NCBI RefSeq assembly: GCF_010993775.1
Contig: NZ_WOTO01000058.1
Location: forward strand, 1 to 57,990
Source of the DNA: Fodinicola feengrottensis
Lineage (GTDB): Bacteria > Actinomycetota > Actinomycetes > Mycobacteriales > HKI-0501
Reading direction: 5' to 3'
DNA: 57,990 nucleotides
Below, one piece after another: positions 9,040 through 19,445 of this stretch. Both the position numbers and the translations under genes were made by a program. How positions within the stretch are numbered: the first letter of the stretch is position 1; every line of letters begins with the position of its first letter. Under the pieces are notes generated by a model. The model saw nothing but the letters and a program-made list of their open reading frames with translations. It made no database searches and was not told where the DNA came from.

Positions 9040-12000
9040 ATGGCAGGTATCAGCCGGCGGGGTTTTCTGGTCGCCACGGCAGCGGCGGCGACGGCTCCGG
9101 TGTGGGGCGGCGCGGCCGCGTTCGCGGCCTCGACGGCGACTGTCTGGGTGCCGTCCGCCGCCGACAAGATCCGGCGAGACCGTGCTGTGCCAGCCCATCC
9201 CGCGGCCCAGTTGGTCCTCAGCTCGGCTCGCAACGAGCGCCAGTTCGGGCAGGTCGTGGTGCGTACCAGCGCGGCGGCGACGGTGACCGCGGCGGCCACC
9301 GATCTCAGCGGGCCCGGCGGCGCCAGAATGCCGGCGACTGCGGTCTCGTTTTTCCAACAACGGTACGTAAACGTGCCCACCAAGCAGAACGACAAATACC
9401 CGACCGGCTGGTATCCAGACGCCCTGGTGCCGGCGACCTCGGTGCTGACCGGCCCGGACGTCAACGCGGCTTTCCTGGTGACCGTACGAATCCCGGCCGA
9501 CCAGCCGGGCGGCGCGTACACCGGCTCGATCACCCTCAGTGGCGGCGACGCCCCAGTCACCGTCCCGGTGGCACTGACCGTGTGGGGATTCGCGAGCCCG
9601 GTCACGCCGACCAGCACCGCCGCGTTCTGGCCGTGGTATCAGCAGGCCGCGCTCGCCGAAGGCGTGCGGTGGGGGACTCCCGAGTTCAAGACCCGGATGG
9701 ACGCGTACTACGCCTACCAGATCGACCACCGCGTGATGCCGAACCACCCACCGCTGATCGGCGACCCCGGCCCCGGGCCGGGCTACCACCCGGGACCCGG
9801 ACCTGATGCAGAGCCGGACGCCTACATCGCGCAGATCGCCGATTATGTGAAGGACCCGCGGGTCACGTCGTTCCAGCTGCCGACGTACGCGAGCGGCGAC
9901 CAGAACAGCACCATCACCATCGACACCGGCAAGCTCGCCAAAGTGACCGGCTACCTTCGTCAGCAGGGCCTGTTGCCGAAGGCCTTTTTCTATCTCGGCG
10001 ACGAACCGGGTTCCGACCAGGCCGAGGACGTCCTTGTCGGCGCTTACAAAACCCTGCATCAGGTCGCGCCCGAGGTGCCCACGATCATGACCCTGACGCA
10101 CCGCCCGCGGCAGTCGCTGATCGACGAGAACAACGCCTGGGTTTTCGAACAGCACACGGTTCCGATGCTGGACGAGCCGCGCGCGGTCGACACCCTCAAG
10201 GCCCGTGGCGACCTGCTCTGGACGTACATCTGCATCGGTGACACCTGGCCGTACCCGGGCGTGATGATCGACGACTCGCTGGTCGGTTCCCAGCTGGTGC
10301 CCTGGTTTCAGCACTCCCAGGGCTACACCGGCCTGCTCTACTGGTCGACGACGGCCTTCGGCACCTGGGACGGAACCAACTACACACCCCGGGACGTGTA
10401 CGCCATCCCGTACGCGGATGACTCCAGCGCCGGCGACGGGTTCATGCTCTACCCGGGCAAGCCGGTCGGAGTGGCCGGGCCGGTCGGGTCGCTGCGGATG
10501 CACGCGGTTCGAGGCCGGCATGCAGGACCGCGAGCACCTTGTGCTGTTCGAGCAACGCAGCATGGCGATCGCCATCCAGCTCGGGGTAGCCGACCGGATC
10601 GCCGTCGGCGACCTGCTCAAACCGTATTTCGACGTGCTTTACCAGTGGCTGGACCGCTATCAGGACGACCCGGTGCTGTTCGGGAACATCCGCACCGAGG
10701 TCGGAATCCAGGTCGACCGGCTGCTCAACGGTGAGCCGGCGGTCGTCGTGGTCGGCAAGCCGCGCGCCTACCACGTGCCGGTGACCGTCTACGTTCGTAC
10801 GGGCGTGCCGGTGACGATCGCCGGCAAGTCGTGCGGGGTCACCGAGCGGACCGCGAAAGCCGACATTCACTCCGCACTGCTCCCGCTGCCGGCTGGCTAC
10901 CAGAAAATCATCGTCACCGCCGGCGCGGACACCCTCACCAGGTCCGTCCAGGTCGGCCCGGTCGGGCTGCCGCATCCGGTCCGGATCAACACTTTCGAGA
11001 CCGACCGGGACGTAGCCCGCCTGCAGGCCTCGGGCGCGACCGTCGCCCGGTCCACCGCGCATCCGGTCACCGGGAAGTCATGCCTGCAGATCACTTTCCC
11101 GACCGGCGTTGACTATCCGGGTGTCTATTTCCGTGGTATCGAGCATGTTGGTCGCAACGACTGGACGAAGTTCCGCGAGGTCGCTTTCGAGGCGTACAAC
11201 GACTCCGACAAGGTTGTCGCGCTCAACGGCAAGTTCTACAACCCCGTCGCCGCTGACGACAACCACGTCGTCTACCTCGCGCCGCGGCAGCGCCAGACCG
11301 TCCGGTTCAAGCTTTGGCACGTACCAGCCAATATCTACGACCCGACGCAGGGCGACTTCGACCTCTCCACCCTCACCTCGTTTCAGATCTACACCACCAA
11401 ACGCCAGACAGCGGTGTCGGTCTATATCGACGACCTGAGATTCGAGTCCAACAGCGTGGTGCTGGAAAACCCGGGGACGGCGATGCGGCTCGACGACAGT
11501 GGAACTCTCACGTACGCGCTGCCGGCGGTTGACGGCTCGATCGCCTACGGCCGGCGGGTCGGTGGGACCTGGTCACGGTTGTCCGCGCCGGGCCCGGTCG
11601 CGGGCCAGGTCGCGTCCGTGCTGGACCTGCGGGGGGGCGGATGAACCTGCTCGGGCGCAGTGGCTCCGGCGCGCTGGTCTGGCGGCGGTCGACGGCCACT
11701 GGCTGGGAAAGCAAGGCGGTGCCGAGCGTACGACTGGCCGGGCCGCCCGCGGCCGCGATCGACGCGCATGGCCGATTGACATTTTTGGCCCGTACGACGG
11801 AAAACGCGCTGGTCACCGGTTGGCTGGACAGTCCCGTCTCGGACCGCTGGCAGATCGCGACAGGGCCCGACGCGACCGCGCTCGGCGACCCTGCGGTGGG
11901 CCTGGATATCAGCGGCAAGCTGTGCTTTTTGGTCCAGACAAGCGGAAACCAGCTGTTGCACGGCTGGCAGGACACACCTGGGTCGTCGACCTGGCACACC

Positions 12001-12547
12001 GCGGTCATCCTGCAGAACGGTACCGGTGCTCCGGTGCTGATCGCTGGCCGGCCGGGAATGGGACAGGGATCGCCGGGACGGCTGGTTTTCGTCGCCCCGC
12101 GACCCCAGTGGCCGGCTTTCCCACGGCTGGCAGAGCGTGCCCGGGCAGGGTCCGTGGCAGTGGACCACATTGCAGCCCACGACTGACACGGACGACGACG
12201 GCAACCACGTGACGGTGACCGTCGCCGGCCAGCCGGTCTGCTCGCTGGACGCCAGCGGCCGGCTCACGTATTTCGTGCGTACGTCCGACAATCGCGTCCT
12301 GCACGGCTGGCAGGACAGCCCGGACAACGGCCCGTGGCACGCCACGCTCATACGCGATGCCTCGGGTGCGTACGCGACGATCGCCGACGACGTAACGGTT
12401 TCGCAGGACGAGATCGGCTGCCTGGTGTTCGCCGGTCCTGGCACGAACGGCGCGGCCGTCATCGGTTCGCAGGACGTGCCGGCCTCCCGGCCGTGGCACC
12501 TCACGTCCTCCGGATCGGGTTTGCGGGTCCCGCACCGCCGACCCTGA
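9040..12547 (+). CDS. Tat-exported GH123/DUF4091-like enzyme with C-terminal beta-propeller (copy 1)
   Basis: About 1,170 residues, with frame changes near 10507, 11638 (seven-G run) and 12110. The N-terminal SRRGFLVATAAAATAP and the following AAAFA form a twin-arginine signal. Next comes a beta-sandwich segment (FFQQRYVNV, WYPDALVP, VPVALTVWGF) and then a (beta/alpha)8-like region with FYLGDEPGSD, whose adjacent Asp-Glu matches the catalytic pair of GH123, and GYTGLLYWSTTAFG as in DUF4091 proteins. A jelly-roll-like domain (RINTFETDRD...YIDDLRFES) follows. The last 330 residues are repeats of the form 'G.L.F..R...L.HGWQD.P....W'. It is probably a secreted glycosidase acting on an acetylated amino sugar or a related polymer, with a lectin-type propeller. 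The substrate is unknown. Confidence 0.7.
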
Positions 12548-12617
12548 ACCCACTGGCGAATGTCGATTCCCGCGGTTTCGATCGAAGGCATTGCGATCCG
12601 CAGCGCCCCGTGGGTAC

Positions 12618-12689
12618 GCTGCCGCCCGCTCACTTTCGTTGCCACTGCTGGGAAATCTGACATTTGTCAACTGTGGAATGGGGTTCGGG
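12618..12689 (+). promoter_or_regulatory. Leader of second Tat enzyme (copy 2 of duplicated leader)
   Basis: Homologous to 8965-9039: CGCTGCCGCCCGCTC, GGGAAATCTGACATTTGTCA and GGAATGGGGTTCGGG directly before the ATG. The duplication that made the two enzymes therefore included regulatory or leader sequence, so both copies may be expressed independently under the same control. Confidence 0.6.
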
Positions 12690-15600
12690 ATGACGGGTAT
12701 CAGCCGGCGGGGATTCCTGGTCGCGGCGGCGGCCGCCTCGGGTGCGCCTTTTGTGGCGGGGCCGGCCGCCTTCGCGGCCGCGACGGTCACTGTGTGGGTG
12801 CCAGCCAACGCCGACAAGGTCAGGCGCGATCGGGCGACCCCAGCCAATCCGCCGGCCCGGCTCACGCTCACGTCGGCTGGCAACGAGCGGCAGTTCGGCC
12901 AGATCGTGCTGACCTCGAACGGTCTCAGCTCGGTGACCGCCACCGCGTCCGACCTGACCGGGCCGAACGGCACCCTGGCGTCGTCCGCGATCCATTTCTT
13001 CCAGCAACGGTACGTGCAGGTCACCACCGCGCAGAACTCGCGCTTTTCGGCCGGCTGGTATCCAGACGCGGTGGTGCCGGCGACCACCATCACGGTCACG
13101 CCCGGCGTCAACAGCGCCCTGCTCGTCACCGTCAGCGTGCCGGCGGGCCAGCCGGCCGGTGCGTACGCGGGCACCATCACGCTGAGTGGCGGCATCACCG
13201 TACCGATTTCGTTGACAGTGTGGGGTTTCGCCATCCCGACCGCGCCGACCACGGCCACCGCCTTCGACAACTGGTACAAGCAAGCCGCGTTCGCCGAAGG
13301 GGTCGCGTGGGGAACGCCCGACTTCAACACAAGAATGGACGCCTATTACGCGTACCAGCGCGACCACCGGATCGTGGCGGACGAGATTCCGCTGATCGGC
13401 GATCCCGGCCCCGGCCCGAACTACACCCCAGGCGCCGGACCCGATCCGGATCCGGACCAGTTCCTGGCCGCCGCACCCGGCTATCTCGGCGACCAGCGGG
13501 TGAGCGCCTCCGGATCCCGACCTATGTCAGCGGCTCCCAGAAGGACCCCAGCGGGATCACTTTTGACACCGCAAAACTCAGCAAGGTGATCGCCGGTCTG
13601 CGGCAGAACGGCTTGCTCGGCAAGGCATATTTCTACGTCGGTGACGAGCCGGGTAGTGATCTGGAGCTGAACAACCTGCTGCGTGCGTACGGGCAGCTGC
13701 ACCAACTCGCGCCCGAGGTCCCGACCGTCATGACGCTGACTTTCCCACCGTCGCAGAAACTTGTCGACGCCAACGCCGCCTGGTGTTTCGAGCAGCACCT
13801 CGTCCCGATGCTGGACGAGCCGCGGGCCGTCGACACGTTGCGAGCCCGCGGCGACACGGTCTGGTCGTACGTCTGCGTTGGCGACACCTGGCCGTGGCCG
13901 GGTTTGATGATCGACGACAGCCTGGTCGGGTCGAGGTTGCTGCCGTGGATGCAACACGCCCTCGGCTACACCGGCCTGCTTTATTGGTCGACCACGGCGT
14001 TCGGCAGCTATGTCGACCCGGTCTATCACCCGCGCGATCCGTACGCTGATCCGTACTCGATCCCGGATATCCACGCGGCTGGCGACGGTTTCCTGTTGTA
14101 TCCAGGAAAATCGGTCGGGCTGCCCGGGCCGGTCGGGTCCATCAGAGTGCACGCCATCGAAGGTGGTCTGCAGGACCGCGAACAACTCCATCTTTTCGAG
14201 CAGCGCAGCATGGCGATCGCGACCACCCTCGGGGTGGCCGACCGGATCGCCGTTCGCGATCTTCTCAAGCCGTATTTTGACGTGCTTTACACCTGGATCG
14301 ACAACTATCGCGACGATCCGGCTCTTTTTGAGACCGTTCGCAGCGAAGTCGGCGCTCAGGTCGACCGGCTGGTGAACGGCGTGCCCGCGGTTGTGGTGCT
14401 GGGCAAGGCAAGAGCCTTCCACGTGCCGGTCACCGTCTATGTGGGGTCAGGCACGGCCGTGACGATTGCTGGCGCGGCGAGCACCCCGGCGGAGCGTACG
14501 ACCAAGGCCGACATTCACCGGACGATCCTGCCGTTGCCCGCCGGCTACCAGAAAGTCGTGGTGACGGTCGGCGCCGACACCTTGACCAGGTCCGTACAAG
14601 TGGGCCCGATCGGCCTGCCGCATCCGTTGCGCATCAACAGTTTCGAGACCGACCAGAACGTCACTCGGCTGCGGACGGTCGGCGCGAGCGTGGCCCGCTC
14701 GACCGCGCACCCGGCGACCGGCGGCTCGTCTCTGCAGATCACCTTCCAGGCCGGGTCGCAGTCCCCGGGCGTCTACTTCTACGCGGCCGACATCGGCCGC
14801 AACAACTGGACCACATACGACACGTTCGCTTTCGAGGCGTACAACGACTCCGACCATGTCCTGGTGGTGAACGGCAAGTTCTACAATTCTGTTACGGCCG
14901 ACGACAAGCACCCGGTTTATCTTGCGCCGCGCCAAATGCAGACGGTCCGGTTTCGGCTGTGGCACCTGCCCAACGACCTCACCCACCCTGACCAGGGCGG
15001 GTTCGACCCTGTCCGGGCTCACGTCGTTCCAGATCTACACGAACCAGCAGAGCTCGGACGTTTCGGTGTACGTGGACAACCTGCGGTTCGAGTCGACGAG
15101 CATGGTGCTGGAAAGCCCGGGCACGTCCGTACGGCAGGACGACAGCGGCGTACTCACGTACGCGCTGGCGGCGGCCAATGGTGCGATTGCCATTGGCCAG
15201 CGGGGTGCGGATCCCGCGACCTGGCAGCAAACGATGGTGGCCGGGCCGGTCGCTGGCCCGGTCGCGTCCGTGGTGGACGTGTCGGGCCGGATGAGCGTGC
15301 TCGGCCGGACCACCGCGGGCGCGCTGACCTGGCGGCGGCAATCGGGAGGTTGGCAGAGCCCGGCCGCGCCGTCGGTCATCCTCGCCGGCCCGCCGGCCGC
15401 CGCGGTCGACGCCGCCGGCAAACTGACCTTCCTTGCTCGTACGCCACAGAACACGCTGGTGGTTGGCTGGCTCGATTCGCCCACCTCGGACAGCTGGCAC
15501 ACCGCCACCCTCACCGATGTGAGCAGCGGAAACGTCGCGACGGCGACGGGCGATCCAGCGGTCGGCCTGGATGTCGGCGGCAAGCTCTGCTTCTTCGTAC

Positions 15601-16190
15601 AGACGACCGGCAACCAGCTGCTGCATGGCTGGCAGGACAGCCCCGGCGCCACCCAGTGGCACACCACGATCATCCGGCAGAACGACACCGGTGACCCGGT
15701 GCCGGTGGCTGGCCGGCCGGCGATCGGGCAAACCTCGTGGGGTCGGCTCGTCTTCGTCGCCCGTGACCCAGCCGGCCGGCTCTCGCACGGCTGGCAGACA
15801 AACGTGGGTGCCGGCCCGTGGCAGTGGACGACCCTGATGCCGGTCACCGACACGGACGACGACGGCACCCACGTCACCGCCACCGTCGTCGGCGACCCAG
15901 CCATCTCGCTGGACGCCTGCGCCCTGCTCACGTACTTCGTTCGTACGTCCGACGGCCGCGTCCTGCACGGTTGGCAGAACGCTCCCGACAGCGGCCCATG
16001 GCACGCCACCCTGATCCGCGACGCCTCGCACACGTACGCGCAGGTCACCGGCCCGGTCGCGGTCTCCCAGGACGATATCGGCAGGCTGGTTTTCACCGCC
16101 CCGGCCGGCGACGGCAGCGCCACCGTCGGCTGGCAGGACCAACCCGGCACCGGCCCCTGGCACCTCACCCGTACCGGCACCGGCCTCTGA
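12690..16190 (+). CDS. Tat-exported GH123/DUF4091-like enzyme with C-terminal beta-propeller (copy 2)
   Basis: About 1,167 residues and colinear with copy 1; frame changes near 13505 and 15010. The signal is SRRGFLVAAAAASGAPF. The catalytic-type segment is FYVGDEPGSDLELNN, and GYTGLLYWSTTAFGSY lies near the end of the barrel. The jelly-roll-like domain is NSFETDQNVTRLR...YVDNLRFES. From about residue 810 seven consecutive units can be counted, each opening with D-x-x-G-x-L/M and most containing GW(Q/L) and a W near the end; they start at DDSGVLTYAL, DVSGRMSVLG, DAAGKLTFLA, DVGGKLCFFV, TSWGRLVFVA, DACALLTYFV and DDIGRLVFTA. That fits a seven-bladed PLL-type lectin propeller. Copies 1 and 2 differ throughout, so the duplication is old enough for divergence. 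Enzymatic activity is inferred, not shown. Confidence 0.72.
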
Positions 16191-16262
16191 GGGTGACGGC
16201 GGGAATGGGACGGCGGCGGGCCGGACAAGGGGGAAGATTGGCATCATCTAGGCTCCCGTGAC

Positions 16263-17000
16263 ATGACGCCCGCCGCTGGTCGTCCGGATGGACGGCGCGC
16301 CGATCAACTCCGCCCGGTGACTTTCACCAGAAACTGGCTCGACCACGCCGAGGGGTCGGTGCTCGTCGAGTACGGGCGTACCCGGGTGCTGTGTGCGGCC
16401 AGCGTGACCGAAGGCGTGCCACGCTGGCGCAAGGGCAGCGGCCTCGGCTGGGTGACGGCCGAATACGCGATGCTGCCACGCGCCACCCACACCCGCGGCG
16501 ACCGGGAGAGCGTGAAGGGCCGCGTCGGCGGTCGTACGCACGAGATCAGCCGGCTGATCGGGCGCAGCCTGCGGGCCGCGATTGACCTGAAGGCGCTCGG
16601 CGAGAACACCATCCAGCTCGACTGTGACGTGCTGCAGGCCGACGGCGGCACTCGTACGGCCGCCATCAGCGGTGCGTATGTGGCACTCGCCGACGCTGTT
16701 GACTGGCTGGCCAAGCGTGGCGCGCTGGCCAAGGACCCGGCCGCCACGCTGCCCCATTCAGTGGCCGCGGTCAGCGTCGGCGTCATCGCCGGCGTGCCGA
16801 TGCTCGACCTCTGCTACGAAGAGGACGTCGATGCCGAGGTCGACATGAACGTCATCTGTACGGGCACCGGCGACTTCGTCGAGGTCCAGGGCACCGCCGA
16901 GCACGGCGTCTTCGATCGGGCCCGGCTGGACGCGCTGCTGGACCTCGCGGTCGCCGGCACCGCGGAGCTGGCCCGGATGCAGCGTGAGGCCCGCGGGTGA
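16263..17000 (+). CDS. rph: Ribonuclease PH
   Basis: Intact, 245 residues, the usual RNase PH length. This phosphorolytic 3'-5' exoribonuclease trims tRNA 3' ends using phosphate. Hallmarks: RPDGRRADQLRPVTFTRNWL at the start, GRTRVLCAASVTEGVPRW, the phosphate/RNA-binding segment RESVKGRVGGRTHEISRLIG and IQLDCDVLQADGGTRTAAI. The C-terminal half contains DLCYEEDVDAEVDMN and GTAEHGVF. Its stop overlaps the rdgB start by 4 bp (GTGA), the common actinobacterial rph-rdgB operon. Confidence 0.95.
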   Translation: MTPAAGRPDGRRADQLRPVTFTRNWLDHAEGSVLVEYGRTRVLCAASVTEGVPRWRKGSGLGWVTAEYAMLPRATHTRGDRESVKGRVGGRTHEISRLIGRSLRAAIDLKALGENTIQLDCDVLQADGGTRTAAISGAYVALADAVDWLAKRGALAKDPAATLPHSVAAVSVGVIAGVPMLDLCYEEDVDAEVDMNVICTGTGDFVEVQGTAEHGVFDRARLDALLDLAVAGTAELARMQREARG

Positions 17001-17620
17001 GCCAGCTGCTGGTCGCGACCCGCAATCTCAAGAAGCTCGACGAGCTGCACCGGATCCTGGTGACCATCGACCTCGGTGACGTGCAGCTGTTGTCGCTGGC
17101 GGACGTGCCGGCGTACCAGGAGGTCCCCGAGACGGGCCAGACCTTCGAGGACAACGCGCTGCTCAAGGCCCGTGAAGGGGCCCGGCACACCGGCTTGCTG
17201 ACGGTCGCCGACGACTCCGGGATCGCGGTCGACGCGCTGAACGGGATGCCCGGTGTGCTGTCCGCGCGGTGGTCCGGCGGCCACGGCGACGACGCGGCCA
17301 ACCTCGCGTTGCTGCTGGCCCAGATCAACGACGTGCCGGCGCTGCGGCGCGGCGCCGCCTTCGTCTGCGCTGCGGCGTTGGTCACACCAGATGGGGTTGA
17401 GGACGTCGTGGTAGGCAGGGTGGACGGTACGCTGACCACCGAACCAAGAGGTGACAACGGTTTCGGGTACGACCCCATTTTCGTTCCGACCGGGCACAGC
17501 CGGACCACCGCCGAGATGCCAGCGGCGGAGAAGGACCAGCTGAGCCATCGGGGACGCGCGCTTCGCGCGCTCGCCGGCCCGCTGACAAAGGCGTTAGCGA
17601 CTTCGACGGGAGCACACTGA
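16997..17620 (+). CDS. rdgB: XTP/dITP diphosphatase (non-canonical purine NTPase)
   Basis: Intact, 207 residues. It hydrolyses dITP, dXTP and XTP to monophosphates so that deaminated purines are kept out of nucleic acids. Seen: LLVATRNLKKLDEL (N-terminal substrate loop), FEDNALLKAREGARHTG, VADDSGIAVDALNGMPGVLSA with catalytic and metal acidic residues, and NGFGYDPIFVPTGHSRT with AEKDQLSHRGRAL at the end. It is translationally coupled to rph and ends 3 bp before the methyltransferase start, so the three genes are probably co-transcribed. Confidence 0.95.
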   Translation: MSQLLVATRNLKKLDELHRILVTIDLGDVQLLSLADVPAYQEVPETGQTFEDNALLKAREGARHTGLLTVADDSGIAVDALNGMPGVLSARWSGGHGDDAANLALLLAQINDVPALRRGAAFVCAAALVTPDGVEDVVVGRVDGTLTTEPRGDNGFGYDPIFVPTGHSRTTAEMPAAEKDQLSHRGRALRALAGPLTKALATSTGAH

Positions 17621-17623
17621 CTG

Positions 17624-18338
17624 ATGAGCAACAAGGTAGTTGGCGACACCGAGCTGCAGTCGGACGTCCTTGAGGACCTCCGCGCCGCGGTGAACTACCG
17701 GCGCTGGCTCTGCTCGTTGGGGATGCCGTATTTCGGCGACAACCTGCTGGAGATCGGCTCCGGGATGGGCTACTACGCCTCCGACTGGGCCGACATGGGC
17801 GTCAAGCTCACCGCCAGCGAAGCCGACCCAGCCCGCCTCGCGGGGTTGTACGAGCGGTTCGAGAACGACCCGCGGGTGAGCGTGCGCGAGCTGGCCGTGC
17901 CGATCGACGAGACCGCCGACTACTCGGCCGTCGTCGCGTACAACGTGTTGGAGCACATCCCCGACCAGATCGACGCGCTGAAGGCCTTCTCCGGCCTGCT
18001 GCGGCCGCCGGCGGCGCGTGGTGGTGCTGGTGGTGCCGGCGTTCGAGTTCGCGATGAGCAAGTTCGACCTGGAGATCGGCCACCAGCGTCGCTACACCAA
18101 GGCCAGCATGGCGGAGGCGCTCACGTCCGCCGGCCTGGAGATCGAGCGCTGCCAGTACATCAACGCGCTGGGCCTGTTCGCCTGGTACGGCGCGGTGAAA
18201 CTGCTCAACCGGCGCCCGCAGGAAAGCCCGATGCTGACCTTGTACGACAAGGTCTACATCCCGGTCGAGCGGCGCATCGAGTCCAAGATCCGGCCGCCGT
18301 TCGGCCAGTCGGTCTTCGCGGTGGCCCGAGCCCGCTGA
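17624..18338 (+). CDS. Class I SAM-dependent methyltransferase
   Basis: About 238 residues, with one frame change near 18010 in a GC-rich stretch. The SAM-binding motif I is NLLEIGSGMGYYASDW, the acidic ribose-binding residue is in LTASEADP, and motif IV/post-motif is YSAVVAYNVLEHIPDQIDALK, as in UbiE/Methyltransf_11 enzymes. After the shift the chain continues VVLVVPAFEFAMSKFDLEIG and RRYTKASMAEALTSAGLEIE, the usual 'xxH.R.y....l...l..aGF' C-terminal pattern. The substrate is unknown. Its position after rph-rdgB, 3 bp downstream, suggests co-transcription but no shared pathway. Confidence 0.7.
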
Positions 18339-18343
18339 GTTCC

Positions 18344-18377
18344 GGCACTGGACGCCCGCGCGAGCGTCCAGTGCCGA
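18344..18377. terminator. Bidirectional hairpin terminator
   Basis: A perfect 13-bp stem (CGGCACTGGACGC with GCGTCCAGTGCCG) around a GC-rich loop, placed exactly between the convergent ends of the methyltransferase and the nitroreductase-hemerythrin gene. ACTTTTA follows on the plus strand. Confidence 0.8.
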
Positions 18378-18380
18378 CTT

Positions 18381-19212
18381 TTAGCCGAGCAGCGGCATCA
18401 GCTGCTCTTCTTCGTACGTCAGGTGGCGTTCCAGCTCGTCGATCAGCCGGTCCACCTCGGCCAGTACCGCCGGCCGGTCCGTACGGTCCGAGGCAATGGC
18501 GGCGAGGCAATGGCGCTCTCGCAGTTCGTCGACCAGGGCCGCGACCTTCTCGTGCTCGACCCGCAGCCGGTCGATCGCCGGTTCCACCTCGGGGAAGCGC
18601 CGTACCAACTGCGGGAAAATCCCCGCCTCCTCGCCGGCGTGGTGCAGGTGCAGGCCCTGGCAGACGGTCAGGCAGTTCACTCGCAGCTGTGCGCCGATGG
18701 TCGGGCCGGAGTCGGCGATCTCCTGGCGTACCAACGAAAGTTCCCGGCGGAAGGCGTCGTGGATGCCCTTCAGGGTGGTGTTCGGCGGGCCGGCGCTGAC
18801 CGGCTTCAGCGCGATCACCGGGATCACCCTGCTCGTCTTGGCCTGGTAGTCGGCCCAGCCCGGATTGGCCTGCGCCGCCCGGGTGAAGATCTGGTCCCGC
18901 TCGGCGCCTTCCAGCACCGTGGCCGCCGCCTGGTACGTGAAAACGCCGTTCTCGACGGTCGTCGCGGGGGGGTGCGCGACCAGGTTGTGGAACCAGGCCG
19001 GGTGGCGCGGCGCACCACCGGCGGAGCCGATGACCAGGATCCGCTCGCCGCCGTCCGGGAGGTAGACCAGCGGGGTCGTACGCTTGGCGCCGGACCGCGC
19101 CCCGGTGGTGGTCAGCAGGAGCAACCGGGCTCCTTCGAAATAGCCGCCGACTTTTCCTTCATTGGCGCGGAACTCGTCGATGATCTGCTGGTTGAAATCG
19201 ATGGGAATTCAC
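18381..19212 (-). CDS. Deazaflavin-type nitroreductase fused to hemerythrin domain
   Basis: Two domains. Residues 1-125 resemble Ddn-type F420H2-dependent nitroreductases: FEGARLLLLTTTGARSG, TPLVYLPDGGERILVIGSAG, HPAWFHNLVAHP and ANPGWADYQAKTSRVIPVI. Residues 130-270 are a hemerythrin/HHE helical bundle with the di-iron ligands suggested by GIHDAFRRELS, LHLHHAGEEAGIFPQ, LRVEHEKVAAL and ERHLTYEEEQLMPLL. The conserved N-terminus (IDFNQQIIDEFRANEGK) is in frame but an upstream TGA leaves no normal start, so one base is missing or extra just after the GTG at 19212. It probably couples F420 reduction chemistry to O2, NO or redox sensing; this is inferred. Confidence 0.7.
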
Positions 19213-19367
19213 TACTTTCTTCTCAGGGTTGGCAAAAAAGGAGCATGACAAAGAACTGCCATGGGGCAGCAAGAAAATGTCGCGGGCCAGGAGCCGGACG
19301 GATGTCGCCGACGAAAAATGGGGGTACGGTCGTCAGACCCTTAAAAAAGGGGAGAACCAAAGGGAAA

Positions 19368-19386
19368 GGCGGGCCTCTGGCCCGCC
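19368..19386 (-). terminator. Hairpin terminator for the DMT transporter gene
   Basis: An 8-bp stem GGCGGGCC/GGCCCGCC with a 3-base loop; on the minus strand it is followed by TTTCCCTTT. It lies about 60 bp past the transporter stop. The rest of 19213-19445 shows no convincing gene. Confidence 0.55.
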
Positions 19387-19445
19387 GGGCGCTCACGCCG
19401 CGACCGGGAACCTCACTCGCTTGTGGCCCATGGCCGACCCGGTAG

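Noticed and set aside
19393..19431. Minus-strand 12-codon ORF reading MGHKRVRFPVAA before a terminator hairpin
   Set aside because: Resembles a tiny basic protein, but it has no ribosome site and I cannot tie it to a known family.
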